A stretch of DNA of 64,000 bases, taken from the NCBI GenBank assembly GCA_019916065.1, contig CM034233.1:6330516-6394515 (forward strand), given 5' to 3'. The translations under genes were made by a program, and so were the position numbers. The stretch comes from Vitellaria paradoxa (lineage: Eukaryota > Streptophyta > Magnoliopsida > Ericales > Sapotaceae). The number at the start of each line of letters is the position of its first letter. Positions within the stretch are counted from its first letter, which is position 1. The notes under the pieces were generated by a model. It was not told the DNA's origin, ran no database searches, and worked only from the letters and a program-made list of their open reading frames with translations. Of this stretch, positions 25,756 to 38,270 are shown in pieces.

Positions 25756-26452
25756 CAAAGATCTAAACTACCGCCATCATTGTTATGACTGATGACTGAA
25801 TCAACTAATGACACCCAGTTGAACGTTGCAAATATTTTTTTGCAGGCAACGAGAGGTAAATGTAACAACAACCAGATATTATATGATCCCTAAATGCAAC
25901 ATAGTTCTTGTGCAGTATAATAGGAGCATTGCGTTTGTGTTACACCTCAAGCCATTTTAGGGACAAAAGCTCCTAGTCAAATGAGCAGGTTGAAGTACTT
26001 CCACTGGCATATCTACATGTTAGAAACTGAGTCACCTGGAAGCAGCATAATGATAAAATTGGACCCTAAAAATGGTATATTTTCTTGTTACAAGCAGAAG
26101 TAACATAAAATTTCAAACCATAAAATCAGCAAGAATAAAGGGTTGAGTGACAGCATAGCATTAATATGATTAGGAAGACACAACATAAACATCCATATTG
26201 TGTTGAAAACCATAATTATAACATGGCAATTGAATCCAAAGCACTAGAAGCGAAGCACGTGTTCAAATTGAGGAAAATATTATTTACATGCAAAGTACCC
26301 CAAAAAAAAAAAGGAAAAAAAGAAAAAATTCATCTAATCCACAAAAATCATAAGTTTTCCCTTTTTTTTTTTTTTGGGGAGGGGGGGCTAAGAACCGAAA
26401 CTCATCAACAGATAGTGCATGCGTACCACCAGAATCCAATTAAGCCAGAAAG

Positions 26453-27520
26453 TTAGCCAGCAGAACTTGAAGGACCGCTGCCCAAATTTGCAGTCGCTCT
26501 CTTCTTCCTCTCCTCTTCATACTCGGGGTCGTCTGTCTCCAACTCAAACCTACACACAGGACATGAGTTTCTGGAACCTAACCAAGGCACAATGCAATCC
26601 TCGTGATATCCATGTCCGCAAGGCAATTTCTTGGCCATTTCTCCAACATTTACGGAGTCCTTACATATGGCGCACACCAAAGACCCGTTTCCGGACGTAA
26701 TCTCCATTGTCTGTAACGCCATTACAGCTGATTTTGCAGCTGGTGGTGCTCCTCTTCTTCCACCATTATCACTATCCGCCAAGTTCTGCAACAAGGCCTC
26801 GTATCCAGCTGCATCCACGTAGTCCTCGGGATTCCCTACATAGTCATCTACTTCAGGCACTTGGAATCGCAACTCAATCGAATGGTCTTCAAGTCCCATC
26901 AAAATCTCCGCCCAATCGAGAATCCTATTCCGCCGGTTCGCAGCGCGAGTCGCTAGGTCCCGGAGTCGGAGCCGGAGCACATCGCGGCGTCGCCTCCGCA
27001 TATCTTCTTCATCTCTCTCATCGCGATTCCCGTTGTCTTCGTTCTCACCATCAGATCGATCTTGATTGTTCTCTTCTTCCTCCTCGTCCTCTCCTTCGTT
27101 TCTAACTTCACCCTCGTTCCCCTCATCGTCATCGTCGTTGTCCCACCCATCCAGTTCGATTCGAAGATAATCGTCATCAGCTGGATCTACATGCTCCGAA
27201 GGCGGTGGAGGAGGTGTGTCTTCTTCACGCGCGGCCTGCGCGATCAGCCTGAGAACTTGTAGGAACTGGTTGCTGAACGATGGTTCGTCGATCCGATCTG
27301 GAGTTCGGGAAGGCATAGCCTGAGGGGGAGGGTTCGCGGCGACGATGGACTCGACGAATCCATACTTGCACTCCTGACAAATCACGTCAGGAAGGTCTGC
27401 TAGGGTTTCGATGGAGACCCGCTTGTCGCAGTGGTAGCACCAGTATTCCATCGGATCGGGATCCATCACCGACTGTGCCTGGGTAGGCGTCGGAGTTTGC
27501 TGCGACGGCGTTTCGGCCAT
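26453..27520 (-). CDS. CIP8: CIP8-like RING-H2 E3 ubiquitin ligase, 355 aa
   Basis: One exon. I start at the ATG at 27520 (GCCATGG context); an upstream in-frame TTG only lengthens the ORF. An N-terminal zinc ribbon has Cys28, 31, 48 and 51 (WCYHCDKRV, ICQECKYGF). A long acidic Asp/Glu tract follows (about 115-170), then the conserved block NRILDWAEILMGLEDHSIE, then RRGAPPAAKSAV just before the RING. The RING has C283, C286, C301, H303, H306, C309, C320 and C323, a C3H2C3 pattern, with VPWLGSRNSCPVCRFELETD. The whole layout matches Arabidopsis CIP8 (COP1-interacting protein 8), an E3 that binds COP1 and ubiquitinates HY5 in vitro, so a light-signalling role is plausible but inferred. Other zinc-ribbon/RING paralogues are the alternative. 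The leader carries a (CT)n run (27584-27612). Confidence 0.88.
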   Translation of the reverse strand: MAETPSQQTPTPTQAQSVMDPDPMEYWCYHCDKRVSIETLADLPDVICQECKYGFVESIVAANPPPQAMPSRTPDRIDEPSFSNQFLQVLRLIAQAAREEDTPPPPPSEHVDPADDDYLRIELDGWDNDDDDEGNEGEVRNEGEDEEEEENNQDRSDGENEDNGNRDERDEEDMRRRRRDVLRLRLRDLATRAANRRNRILDWAEILMGLEDHSIELRFQVPEVDDYVGNPEDYVDAAGYEALLQNLADSDNGGRRGAPPAAKSAVMALQTMEITSGNGSLVCAICKDSVNVGEMAKKLPCGHGYHEDCIVPWLGSRNSCPVCRFELETDDPEYEEERKKRATANLGSGPSSSAG

Positions 27521-27580
27521 GGCGTTTTTGAGTATCGATAAGGCCAAAGAAGACCCCGCACGAAGAGGTAAAGACTTGAA

Positions 27581-27583
<3 letters not shown>

Positions 27584-27612
<29 letters not shown>
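27584..27612 (-). repeat. (GA/CT)n microsatellite in the CIP8-like leader
   Basis: A dinucleotide run 64-92 bp upstream of the CIP8-like start codon; CT on the coding strand. Confidence 0.9.
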
Positions 27613-28591
27613 CGGGAATGTTGGGGAAGGAGAGGTGGAAGATGAGATCTGTAAGATTTTTTTATGCAGGTTCACACCTAACTGGTCTCCTTTGATGAGC
27701 ACCGTTGATGGAATAAAAAGTCGGTGTGTGACCTTATGTGATAAATCCAATGGTCATGCTTGCATTGAATGTACTGCATTGACGGTTGCCGAAACAGTGT
27801 GCTTTTGCGTCCTTAAAAGTCTAAAAAAGCAAGGGCGGGGTTCCTCTGCGGCCAGTTCTTGAGTTTGGTCAATTTACCTGATCAGATCTGGCAAAGATCG
27901 GGTGCTAAAGGAGATTTTTTTTTTTTTTTTTGGGACTAAAATTATTTTTAGCTCTAAAATTTAAATAAATAATACTATTTTTAAATATTTATAAATATAC
28001 TGTTAATAAAAAAAAGTTCTGTTTCAAACGAAAAGGAGAAGCTACCATTAATTTTAATGCCAGCCCTAAAAAGTAAAATTGAGAATCTTTTAATTAAAAT
28101 TTAATAATCTAGATATATTTATTTATTTTGAATTTAAAAAATATTAAATATATTTAAACCGTTTTAATTCAATAATCTACGCATGACTTTTCGGAACTGA
28201 CCCTTCAAATAGGAGTTTGTATGAGTCGATTCGATTATGATTCAAACTTAACTCAGAATCTAACTGATTTTTTTAATTTTTAAAATTTAAATTCAAAATC
28301 GAATTAATTTTAAATTAAAACTGAACTGAAACAAACTAAAAATATTGGGTTGATTCAATTCAATTTTTGATTCAGGTTATTTTGAATTGAGTCAAGTCCA
28401 TTTATTACATATTTTTTATTTAAAAAAATTATATATTTGTAAAATTAGTATGTAAAAACTTCAAATTTAATGGTTAACTTATTTTTAAACAAAATACAAA
28501 GAAAGTGGTCAAACTAAACATTGAATGTACAACCATAAGAACAAAGTGTTTTTTTACTTTCATTTCTTAACAAAATCCATGGCAAACTGGT
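27613..28591. other. Upstream flank of the CIP8-like gene
   Basis: Presumed promoter followed by AT-rich DNA. At about 28215-28400 there is a degenerate repeat rich in GATTCAATTC-like phrases. No gene seen. Confidence 0.5.
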
Positions 28592-28600
28592 CCAAATAAC

Positions 28601-29929
28601 CGACGCGGGGGACAGCAGTAGCCCAAATACCACTGCAACATGGCAGTGTTTTTTACAAAATGACAGGGTTTAATATCAGAAAAAATAAAAGAAGCGAGAG
28701 TGTGTAAGCGTGTAAAGCGGAAAAAAAAAAAGAAAAAACAAAGAAAAAATTTGGGACGGTAGAGCGCAAAAAAAAAAATGAATGTGTTTGGTGATTAAAA
28801 AATTAATTATTTTTTATAAAAAGTTACTAATTTAGTAAAAAGTTAATTTTATTTATTTGATAAAATTAGATTTAAATTGAATTTGAAAAGAAAAAAGTCT
28901 AACTTTTTCTTTCTATAATTAGTTACTACTTAACTGTTAAAAAATTATTTTTTTTATTTAAAAAGAAAAAAAGTTACAGTAGTATTTGATTACTTTTTTA
29001 ATTTTTGTTTTCTCCTTTCATTTTCTAGTTTATTTATTTTATGTTTTGAAAATATTAAAATATGAAAAATAAAAAACCCATTTAGTTTAACATTATTTGT
29101 TTTTTGTATTCTTGCGTTAAAAAAGTTCAAAATGACTTTTTGTCATTTTTCATTTTATGTGTAAATTTATTTTTTATTTTCTAAAACAAATTTTGAAAAC
29201 ACAAGTAACCAAATACGTTTTGAGCTGCTTTCCTTATTTTAAAAAAACACAAAATGAAAAACAGAAAACACAGCTCAAAACGCATTTGGTTACTTGTGTT
29301 TTCAAAATTTGTTTTAGAAAATAAAAAATAAATTTACACATAAAATGAAAAATGACAAAAAATAATTTTAAACTTTTTTAACGCAAAATAAAGAAAATCT
29401 TAAAATACGAAAAACAAATAATGTTAAACTAAATGGGTTTTTTGTTTTTCATATTTTGAGATTTTTAAAATATAAAACAGATAAAATAAAAAATTTAAAA
29501 TAAAAGAAGAAAACAAAAGATAAAAAAGTAAATCAAATACTATCGTAACTTTTTTCCTTTTTAAATACAAGAAAATAATTTTTAATAATTAAGCAGTAAC
29601 TAATTACGAAAAGAAAAAGTTAGTTTTTTTTTCTTTTCAAACTCAGTCTAAATTTAATTTTATCAAATAAATAAAAAAATTAAATTTTTACTAAATTAGT
29701 GACTTTTTATAAAAAAATTAATTTTTTAATTACCAAACACACTTTTCATTTCTTTTTTTGCACCCTACCGTCCCAGATTTTTTCTTTTCTTTTTTTTTAT
29801 TTTGTATTTTACACACTCTTGCTTCTTTTATTTTTTCTAACATTGAACTGTGTCATTTTGCCAAAATGCTGCCCTTTTTAGCTGTTGCTGCGACAGTAGT
29901 ATTTGGGCTACTGCTCCCCCCGAGCTTCG
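28601..29929. mobile_element. 1.33-kb fold-back (long-TIR Mutator-like) element with 9-bp target duplication
   Basis: The two halves are near-complete inverted repeats of each other around about 29250. Outer landmarks are CAGCAGTAGCCCAAATAC at left and GTATTTGGGCTACTGCTC at right, then GGGACGGTAG and CTACCGTCCC, GTAACCAAATACG and CGCATTTGGTTAC. Its tips are CGACGCGGGGG and, inverted, CGAAGCTCGGGGG. Both sides are flanked by CCAAATAAC (28592-28600 and 29930-29938). A 9-bp duplication fits Mutator-like elements. There is no coding capacity. A transcript would fold into a hairpin with arms of about 650 bp. Confidence 0.85.
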
Positions 29930-30720
29930 CCAAATAACTGTCATTAGTTATACAGTATCAAAGTATGACCAATAAAGCCAACCAATCATCTTAAAGTTTA
30001 TAATTCTTAATTATCAAAAAAAAAAAAAAAAAAAAGTTCATCTTTCCTTTGGTACCATATTGAACAAAAATCATAGCATTTCTGCATACATTAACTCAGG
30101 TAACATTTGAAGAATCAAGTCGCAGTAGTTGCCCAGTTACAAAAGTTACATATATATGTATGTGTGTGTGTGTGTGAACTTTCACGTGACCAATCAATGA
30201 TAATGGTGAAATTTCGTAATCTTCATCTAAATCTCGATCTGAAGTCTACAACTCATAGACACCGGTATAGTACTTACCAAAAATCCTCTAATATTTAAGT
30301 TAACAGTGAACTTTAGAATTCAATTTTACAGAACAACAGTAAGTTTAGAGTTACATACCAGTTAGGGTTAATTAACCCTTTTATTAATAATGATCTTGTT
30401 GAGATATGTTTTGAACTGAGTTTAAATCTTTCCTGATTCGTCGTTGTTTTTTTTATTTGAATAAGGAAAGTATCGGTTTTGAACTTATTAGGCGATAACT
30501 CCGAATTAATAACGATTACTATATTATTGGCGCGAATGACGAGATTATAGTGATCGCATCCCAGGTCCTGCTCACCGCCCAACTCAGCTAATGTTCGACT
30601 TCTCCAGCTTTGCTTGGTTGCCATTGCTCAGCATAAGGTGCTCAGTATTTGGCTATTGCAAAACCTGTTTCGTTAACCCAATAGGCCAGGAAAATACTCC
30701 TCATCAATCAATATTTTTAT

Positions 30721-31140
30721 TTTGAGTGTGTTTATAGAGTGATACAAGGTAAGATAAAATATAATTTAGAGAAATTTTTTACGTTTAAATGCACACATCT
30801 CAAATCGTGTTTTTTTATGGATGAATAGTAAGATTTTGTTCTGACAGATTGAATTTCTGTTTGGACGAATTCAAAATTTTGGACAGTCATAACTTCTTTG
30901 CATTACAATTCGTCTAAACAAATTGTAAAAACCGTTTGGACAAAAATTGGCTACGTAAGTCCATAGTAAAAATGGCAAAAATTTTTTTGTTATTTGATTA
31001 ACTGAATTCTAGTTATCGACTTTTTTTAGAAGGTATTGGACTTTTTTGAATTTTGAGAAGGTGAGAATGTGTAAAATTGTAATATGGATTTTTAGAGATT
31101 TTCAAATATTTTTACCTAATTTTTGTGCACCAAATGCACC
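30721..31140. mobile_element. MITE-like element, family D copy 1
   Basis: Opens TGAGTGTGTTTATAGAGTGA and ends TTTTGTGCACCAAATGCACC. The reverse complement resembles 38271-38754 throughout (CAATAACTGGAGTTCAGTTAA-type core, GTAAAAACCGTTTGGAC, ATTTCTGTTTGGACGAATTC). The two copies lie in opposite orientation. Confidence 0.6.
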
Positions 31141-31479
31141 TTTTATAATAGGGTGAGTCTATTTACACTTCACAAATAAATTGTTGCATTACACTTTACT
31201 TTTTTATTAAATAAAATCACACAACTATACTCATACTTACATAAGGGTATTTATGGTAATAAAATTATATAACATATTTTATTAGAAGAATATGAATGAT
31301 CGTGTAATTTTATTTAATAAAAAAGTAAAGTAAACTACAATAATCCATTTTGTAGAGTGTAAATAACCTCACTATTTATAATATTGTATAAATATTATAT
31401 ACAATTATATATATTATAGTTTTTCGAGTTAATTTAGATTAAGTTATTTTTTATTCGGGTTTGATTCAGTTTGGGTTAA

Positions 31480-31828
31480 AACCCTGTTTGGAAGCACAAT
31501 TTTGTGTAAAAATTAGCCAAAAGTTACAAAGTCAGTATTTGACAAAATACCAACTTTTGTCGCTTTTCTACTCTATTACAGTAATTTGTTTCACTCAAAA
31601 ATTATCAAAAGTTTTACCTAATACACAAAAGTTGCTACAAATTGTTAAAAGTTGTCAACAATTGCTAAAAATTGTTAAAAGTTAGCAAAATTTTTACCAA
31701 ATATCTAAAAGTTACAAAAAAAATTACTAAAAATTACTATTTATTTTACCAAACGCACAAAAAATGACAATAATAACTTTTGGTAAAAAATTTCAAAATT
31801 ACTAAACGTTGTACCTCCAAATGTCCCT
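31480..31828. mobile_element. MITE-like element, family E copy 1
   Basis: Short imperfect inverted ends (TTTGGAAGCAC and the complement of GTACCTCCAAA) enclose AT-rich sequence full of AAAAGTTRSYAAAA phrases, also typical of the element at 54238-54441. Confidence 0.45.
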
Positions 31829-33275
31829 TGGTGCCTATTAATCCGAAAATCAAACTAAAAAAAAGTTTATTTGTTAATTTTTAATCCAAAACTAAATAAA
31901 AATGATATATACCCAAATCAAAATAATCGGATTCGTTTGTTTCTTAGACTAATTGTGCACCCCTACCTCCAAATCCATTTCAAACCGCGTTTTACACGTT
32001 GGCAACTCTTCTTGACTTTCGCTTCTGACTCTTCTTTACGTCTGCTTTTATTTTCTCCGTTGACTTCCGTTGTGGCAGCTAGCTCATATGTGACGGAACC
32101 TGTTTCGCATCCCTATTTCACAAAAATTTGGTGTCGTATTGATAAATTATTTCACAAAAAATTAAAATGTGTTTGGTTAACAAAAAGTTAGTCAAAAAAT
32201 ATAATAAAAATAAAAAAATATGACATAAAAGTGATATGTAAAAAATTTGATTAGAAGAAAGTATAAAAAATTAATTAAAATTAATAAATTTTGATTGATT
32301 TTAGTGCCTCAAAAGAAATAATGTTATTTTTTATTTTTTGAAAACAGGGATTTTTATTTAATAATTTTGTTGTTCACGTAAATAACTTAATATGCACACA
32401 AATTTTACCGCCTTTAAGTAATTTTCAAAAATAATATAAATTATATGCTAAAAAGTTACTAAGAAAAAAGCTAATTTTATTTTTTTTTAAATACATTAGA
32501 CAAAAATATCAAAAAATAAGCCACATTATATTTAAAAAATACCAAATCGTATTATTAGTTGTACAATTTTAACGGTTTATAGAATTTTGGGCTAAAATGG
32601 CTTTTTTTAAAAGGAATAATTCCCTATCTTAACTCCCCCTTAAAAAAAAAGAAAAAAAAAAACTAATTTTCCTTGCAACTCTTTTTCAAGAATAATTTTT
32701 ATTTATTTTTCCCAAAAAATACCATCGTGTCAGATGCGCACCTCTTTCAAAAATAACTTTTTTTTTTCTAACTCTCTTCTCAAAATTAATTCTCAATATA
32801 ATATTATTTTAATCACAAGTGCAACAACTACAAAAATAATTGCTATTTTAAAAACTTAAAATTTTAAATTTGTTATTAATTAATTACTTAAAAACTTATT
32901 AATAAGGGTAATTAGATAATTACAAAGTGACGAATGATTTATTTTATAGGCATAAGCTTTGTTTTGCAGAAGTTATTAATGTAATAAAATTGGTACCATC
33001 GTTAATTAAAAAAATTAGTACGCACGGGAGTGATGTAATTTTTTTTATACTATTTTTTTGGATAAAAATTTTTATCATTTTCAATAAATACCTTAAAATG
33101 AAAAAATAAATATACAAGTCTAACTTCATCCCCAATCGACATCAAGTTGAGAATTGATGATTAATTCCAATTTTACTTAAAAAAAAATTTTGTAGCAGTT
33201 AACCGACAAACAAACATAGAACAAGTTTTATACATGACACGATTGTACAAAGCATTAAAATGTATTTATGTGTGC

Positions 33276-33307
<32 letters not shown>

Positions 33308-33375
33308 AAAGACTGCAAATACAACAGTGTCTGTAACCTGGGTTTTCTCAAGAGAAGAGAAGCTAAAATTTTTAT

Positions 33376-33711
33376 TTACAGGAGGTTGTGGTGGGGACGA
33401 TGCTGTTGAGGAAGCCTGAAGCGGACCTCAGACGCCAGTGACCGTACAGCCACGCCGTGCCAACAAATTCCACCTCGACAAATTTGACTGCCACCGTCCC
33501 GCGGCGGCAGCGCCGCTTTGGTGACCTTGCGAGACAAGTCCCAGATCAGACTCCCAATCAAGATCACCCCGACCACGGCCGACGACACGACCAGCACGAA
33601 CACGCCGCCGAAGCTCCGCCGCCCAGTAGCCAGTCCGTACGCTTTCATCGCCGCAATCGCCACCAGGTACAGAGTCGTCAGGTTCCCCGCCACCGCATCG
33701 GAAATCGCCAT
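33376..33711 (-). CDS. Small two-helix membrane protein of unknown function, 111 aa
   Basis: Starts MAISDAVAGNLTTLYLVAIA with ATG at 33711. Two hydrophobic segments (about 9-27 and 37-60) are separated by a short loop with a Gly/Arg-rich patch (ATGRRSFGG). The C-terminal half is hydrophilic, with the conserved-looking stretch CRGGICWHGVAVRS and VRFRLPQQ. I remember similar uncharacterised plant proteins with this opening and this CxGGICWHGVAV block, so I regard it as a genuine intact gene, but I know no function. A coding-strand (GA)n run directly abuts the start codon. No intron needed. Confidence 0.75.
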   Translation of the reverse strand: MAISDAVAGNLTTLYLVAIAAMKAYGLATGRRSFGGVFVLVVSSAVVGVILIGSLIWDLSRKVTKAALPPRDGGSQICRGGICWHGVAVRSLASEVRFRLPQQHRPHHNLL

Positions 33712-33734
33712 CTCTCTCTCTCTCTCTCTCTCTC
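33711..33734 (-). repeat. (GA/CT)n microsatellite abutting the small membrane protein start
   Basis: On the coding strand the (GA)n run continues directly into the ATG, so it is part of the leader. Confidence 0.9.
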
Positions 33735-34057
33735 CCTAGAAGTTTCTGCCTTACTGTGCAAGTCTATAAAAGCCCCCGGTTCCCGAACAAGGGGTTGGTG
33801 GGAGGAGCTTTTAATGGGGTCGTATTGGGAATGTCGTTGTTGGGTATTTCATGGAGTGATGCTCACGCTATTGGGTCCTCTCTTTGCTTTCTCTGCTCCT
33901 CTGAGTTTGAACTTATCTCTTCTTTTTCTTCAGCTCTTTTATTTTTTATATTTATTTATTTATTTTGGAGGTGGTTGGTTTTGAGAAAATGAAAGGATGT
34001 GAGACCAATAAAGATCAAAAAGCCACTGCTCTCCAAATTTCCATTAAAATATTTGTT

Positions 34058-34203
34058 GTGTTTAGGGTTGTATAAAATTATAAAAATTAATGTTTCGTAT
34101 TTTGTATAGTGAGTAAAAAATTTAAATTTTATTATCTAGTAATTCATATTTATAAAAATTTATAAAATTTTATATTATTTTATTTTAATTCCAAACAACC
34201 CCA
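34058..34203. mobile_element. MITE-like element, family B copy 2
   Basis: Ends GTGTTTAGGGTTGTA and, inverted, TTGGGGTTGTTTGGAATT; interior TTTTGTATAGTGAGTAAAAA and TATCTAGTAATTCAT match 6592-6757. Confidence 0.5.
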
Positions 34204-35562
34204 ATTATAACCATAGGATGCTTCGAAGCTATGTAATTATCCTCTTCTCAAAGGTATAACCTCAATTAGCGTGAGTGATTAATGAAAGAGAGATGCTAAT
34301 TTGTCAATGGCCATTGCTTTTTTATACACCAAACTATATGACATTGTAATGATATATATTTTTTTTATAATGGCTATATTTTTTACTGTAAAATATATCA
34401 ACTTCAACTTGTTGACAGTTTTAATTAATTTTATCTAATACTACAATTCATGTAAGTAATTAAGTAATTTGATTGCATGTAAATAGTTAGATCTCTGTGT
34501 CTCCATTCACTGACCCTCTAATCAAAAATAATCTTTCTCCATTCAACTCATTAGTGCATTAAAAAAGGATAAATTATGCATATCTTCCCTCAACACTAAA
34601 GTAATTAGATTTATTATTTCTTAGTACTAAAAAATTAAACTTACTTCTTTTATTTTGAAATATTATTAATATTGAACTTCAGTTTAATTAACAATTGAAA
34701 ATTTAAGAAAAAAGACAAAATAATCAAAATGTTAAGTATTTTTTTATTTTACCCCTTCTCTCTCGTATTTCTATAAGTTTTGTTACAAAAATTTCAAAAA
34801 TAAATTTGTTGTTATTTATTTTTTACATATTTTATAGATTTTTGTAAAGAAAAATGACGAAAATATGAGAGAGAGAGGGATACAATAAGATAAATACTTA
34901 AAATTTTGGTTACTTTGATATTTTTTATTAAGTTTTGATGATTTATTTAATAAAATAGATCAATATTAATAATATTTTAAAATCAGATAAGTGAGTATAA
35001 TTTTTAAATATTAAAGTGTGATAAATGTAATTATTCAAATGTTGAGAGAAATTATGTATAACTTATATTACTTTTAATTTGTTTGGAAATGAGTGTAAGA
35101 AAATATTGCCTTTTTAGGGTCTCGGCACGGCAAAAAATAAAGAAAAATAATGAAAATGTGGTTTGAGAAATTTTTTTGCATTTAGTGTGCGTCATCAAAC
35201 CTTTTAAGGATGAATAGTAAAACTTTTTGAATTTTGTATCAAGTTTTTAAAGAGAGAAACTATCCGAATAATTTTTTAGTTTCGTTAGAATAGTTTTATG
35301 TCAGAATTTATTAAAAGTAGTTAATAAGTTTTTGAGATTTGTAAAAAAATTATTGGGATTTATAAAATATTATTGAAGTTTGTAAGAATTTATTGTGATA
35401 TGTAAATACATAATAATTTATAGAAATTTCACGAAGTACAAGAAACCTAAAATGTGTTAAAGAATTTTAAAAGTTTTCAAAAGTTTTTAATTTTTTTTAA
35501 AGTTTTTTTTTTTTTTTGTTATGCCAAACAAATCTTAATGATACATGGTGTTTCATCCAACC

Positions 35563-36130
35563 AATGTTTTAAAATCCGGATCGGATCGGCCTATTCAACC
35601 GGTTGAAGCGGGAACTGGTCCAAAAAACAGTTCGGTTAGTCAGTAAAACCCGGTTGGACATTGAACCGGCCTAAAACCGGTGAATCGGTGCCGATTTTTC
35701 GCTGGTTGAACTGAAAATTTTTTTTATTTTTTTAAATGGTAAAATAAGTAAACTAATATACACAAATCTAGAATCGAACCTAGGGCTATTTGTGGTAAAG
35801 TACTACTATCCCACTAAGTCACTAATGCTTATTGTTTCTTATTTTTGTTTGATTTTACTTATATAATATATTAGTTTTAAATGATTTTATTTTATAACAC
35901 ATTTTGTTGACACTTTTTATTAGTAAAACAAAATAGAGTAAAGAATATATGAAAAAAATATAAAGTTTTAAAAATACTATATAATTTTAATATATTTTTA
36001 TATTTTATTTATATATTTAATTATATTTATGACGTTACGGTTCAATTCTGATTGAATCAACGATTGAACTACTGAACCATGACTCAATTACTTTTTCGAT
36101 TCGATGAACGGTACGATTTTTAAAATATTG
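35563..36130. mobile_element. Mutator-like non-autonomous element with 9-bp target duplication
   Basis: Left end AATGTTTTAAAATCC, right end (inverted) CAATATTTTAAAAATCG. Flanks are CATCCAACC (35554-35562) and CACCCAACC (36131-36139), a 9-bp duplication with one change. The interior is rich in ACCGG/CCGGT phrases (CAACCGGTTGAAGCGGG, CTAAAACCGGTGAATCGG). No ORF. Confidence 0.7.
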
Positions 36131-37598
36131 CACCCAACCTTTTTTTTAATTAATTAATTATTTGTTCCCCATCAGCCTGGCCCATCATTGACGTTTTGGA
36201 TTATTCATTTGAAAATAAAAGGAGCTTTCTAGATGAACGGTGCCTGATGGGCCACCCCCACAGTTGACGTGAATTTCGTTAGTGGGATCCAAGGCTGCAT
36301 TCCGATGTCCGAGCTTGGCATTTATAGGTGCGATCAAAATCGGCCAAAGCATGGTTATTACTGCTGATAGGAATATTTATTATTCATAATGAATGAATGC
36401 ATTTGTTCTTTATCCCTACCGTATATGTAGGGATGAATTTTAAAGGTTCCTCGATTTCAGTTAAATGTATTCGTTATTTTAATTATTTTTTATTTTGTAG
36501 TTGAAGAATAATTTGTTTAATTATACTCTAATTTTAAGCTAAAACAAATAAAAATAAAGTTATGTTTAGACGAAAATACTAATTTTAAAGTAGAAGTGCG
36601 TTTGGGCGAAAACACTTATTATTTTTAAAATTTCTAAGCTCTGTATATGACCTATCAATTTCTATTTAATTTCTTCCTACAATAAAGGCTAGCTAAAAAT
36701 CCTAAAGTATGATTGATATTGCGTGAAAATAATTATTTTTTAATCATTATTCAAATAAAATCCTCGTGTTCATGATCTTTGCCAGGATTGTATTATATAT
36801 ATATATCATCCTATTTTTCTATTTTTTCTTTTTAAGAAAAAAATTTTATAAGATGCAATCGTAGTTGTTGCAATTTTCTTTAGCATAATTCTTCTAAAAA
36901 GTATAATTGATTTAAATTAGGCACGAAAATAATTTTCATAGAAGATGACTATTGGAATCAAGTTTATAAAATTTGAAGATCAATGTTAAATATGTCTTTT
37001 TCTTTTAAGAATTAAGTCATAAATAAACTGAAGAAAGAAAATTAAAAATTTTAGTTTAAAATATATAAATTAGTGTTGTCCCTACCCGGGAGTTTTGACA
37101 CATTGGTTGGTGAGTTTACTCTTTATATAACTAGTAAGGTGATTTTGGCAATAAAATGCCATGTGTCTATTTAGACTATGGGGGATAAACGTATATCTTG
37201 TACTTATTAATGCAGTATAAGTTAGATTTGAATGATGTATTTTCAAAATATAAAATATATTCTCTCTTCTCTATCACAAATCATTTTTAATTAATGAAAT
37301 TTTTAAAATTATATTAATAAATCTTTAAAATTAATTTATATTAATAGATCTTTATATTAATTTATGTTAATAAAATTTTTAAATTTTTTAATTTATATTA
37401 ATAAATCTTAAAATTATCTCTTATATATTTAATGTCAAATTATATATATCTAATATTTCATTTATATCTGACCAACTCTTCCGCTAAAAAGAAAAAGTTC
37501 ACATAAAAAAATTATCTCATTTGTTTAAATTTTAAGGGCGGGCACCGCCGGCTTGAGACATTAGTTAATGCGGAGATTGCGTAGACAGATAAGCTTTC

Positions 37599-37633
<35 letters not shown>

Positions 37634-38270
37634 CAAGACTCCCAAGTTGATTGGGTTCCACCGACAAATTTTATTCATATGAATAATTTAAGCATCCTCC
37701 CTGTTTTATGCAGTAAATTAAAAGCACAGTTAGGGCATTTTGGGCAAATCAATGTCGCGAATTAGGCACCACTTCGTTTTCATGACCTAGCAAGGTAAAT
37801 CACTAGTGGTCCTATTCCTTTTTAAAATAATTCTTTTTATAAAATTTAAAGTGCAATACATATATATATATATATATATAATTATATTCATGAGTTTACA
37901 CCATTTATTTTTCTCCTACCAAGTAAGATTGAGGAAGGAAAAATGTTGACCCTTAAAAGAAGAAATATTCAACCTCTCCAGTTTGTTTCATCCACTCTGT
38001 CGTGTTTGTTTTGGAGAGAGAAAAAAATAGAAAATTTTAATTATCACCTTTCTTTCCTATAAAATTAGTAGGAAAGAAAATGAGGTAAGAAAAGGTTTGG
38101 TTTGAAAACATCTAATGTTTTTTACTTTATATAAAAAATAATATTTTATTGTGTTTAAAGGCATATTTGAAATTCTACAAAAATACATAAATGATAAATT
38201 TCTACAAATCTATATAAAATTAAAATTTTTTACTTACCATACAAATTACGAGACTGTAACTCCAAACTAA

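Larger units (their letters stand above)
20619..26452. other. Intergenic: 3' flanks, MITE, homopolymer junctions, unidentified sequence
   Basis: The first 700 bases look like the 3' UTR of the TFIIS-domain gene. A hairpin MITE follows (21591-22050). About 23.9-26.4 kb is less AT-extreme than the rest, and splice- or poly(A)-like signals could make it the 3' part of the CIP8-like transcript. It contains a 128-codon minus-strand ORF (24705-25091) that resembles nothing I know and that I do not call a gene. Confidence 0.5.
29939..33375. other. Intergenic DNA with several MITE-like elements
   Basis: No gene seen. It holds (TG)n near 30157-30175, the two listed elements, a degenerate Tourist-like relative at about 32160-32320, and (AT)n at 33282-33307. 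Confidence 0.55.

Noticed and set aside
27521..27547. Longer CIP8-like start at a TTG
   Set aside because: Not an ATG; the ATG at 27520 has a good context and matches the family N-terminus.
37568..37765. Possible gene with a (GA)n leader
   Set aside because: ORF of 65 codons translating a GA repeat, without a recognisable continuation.
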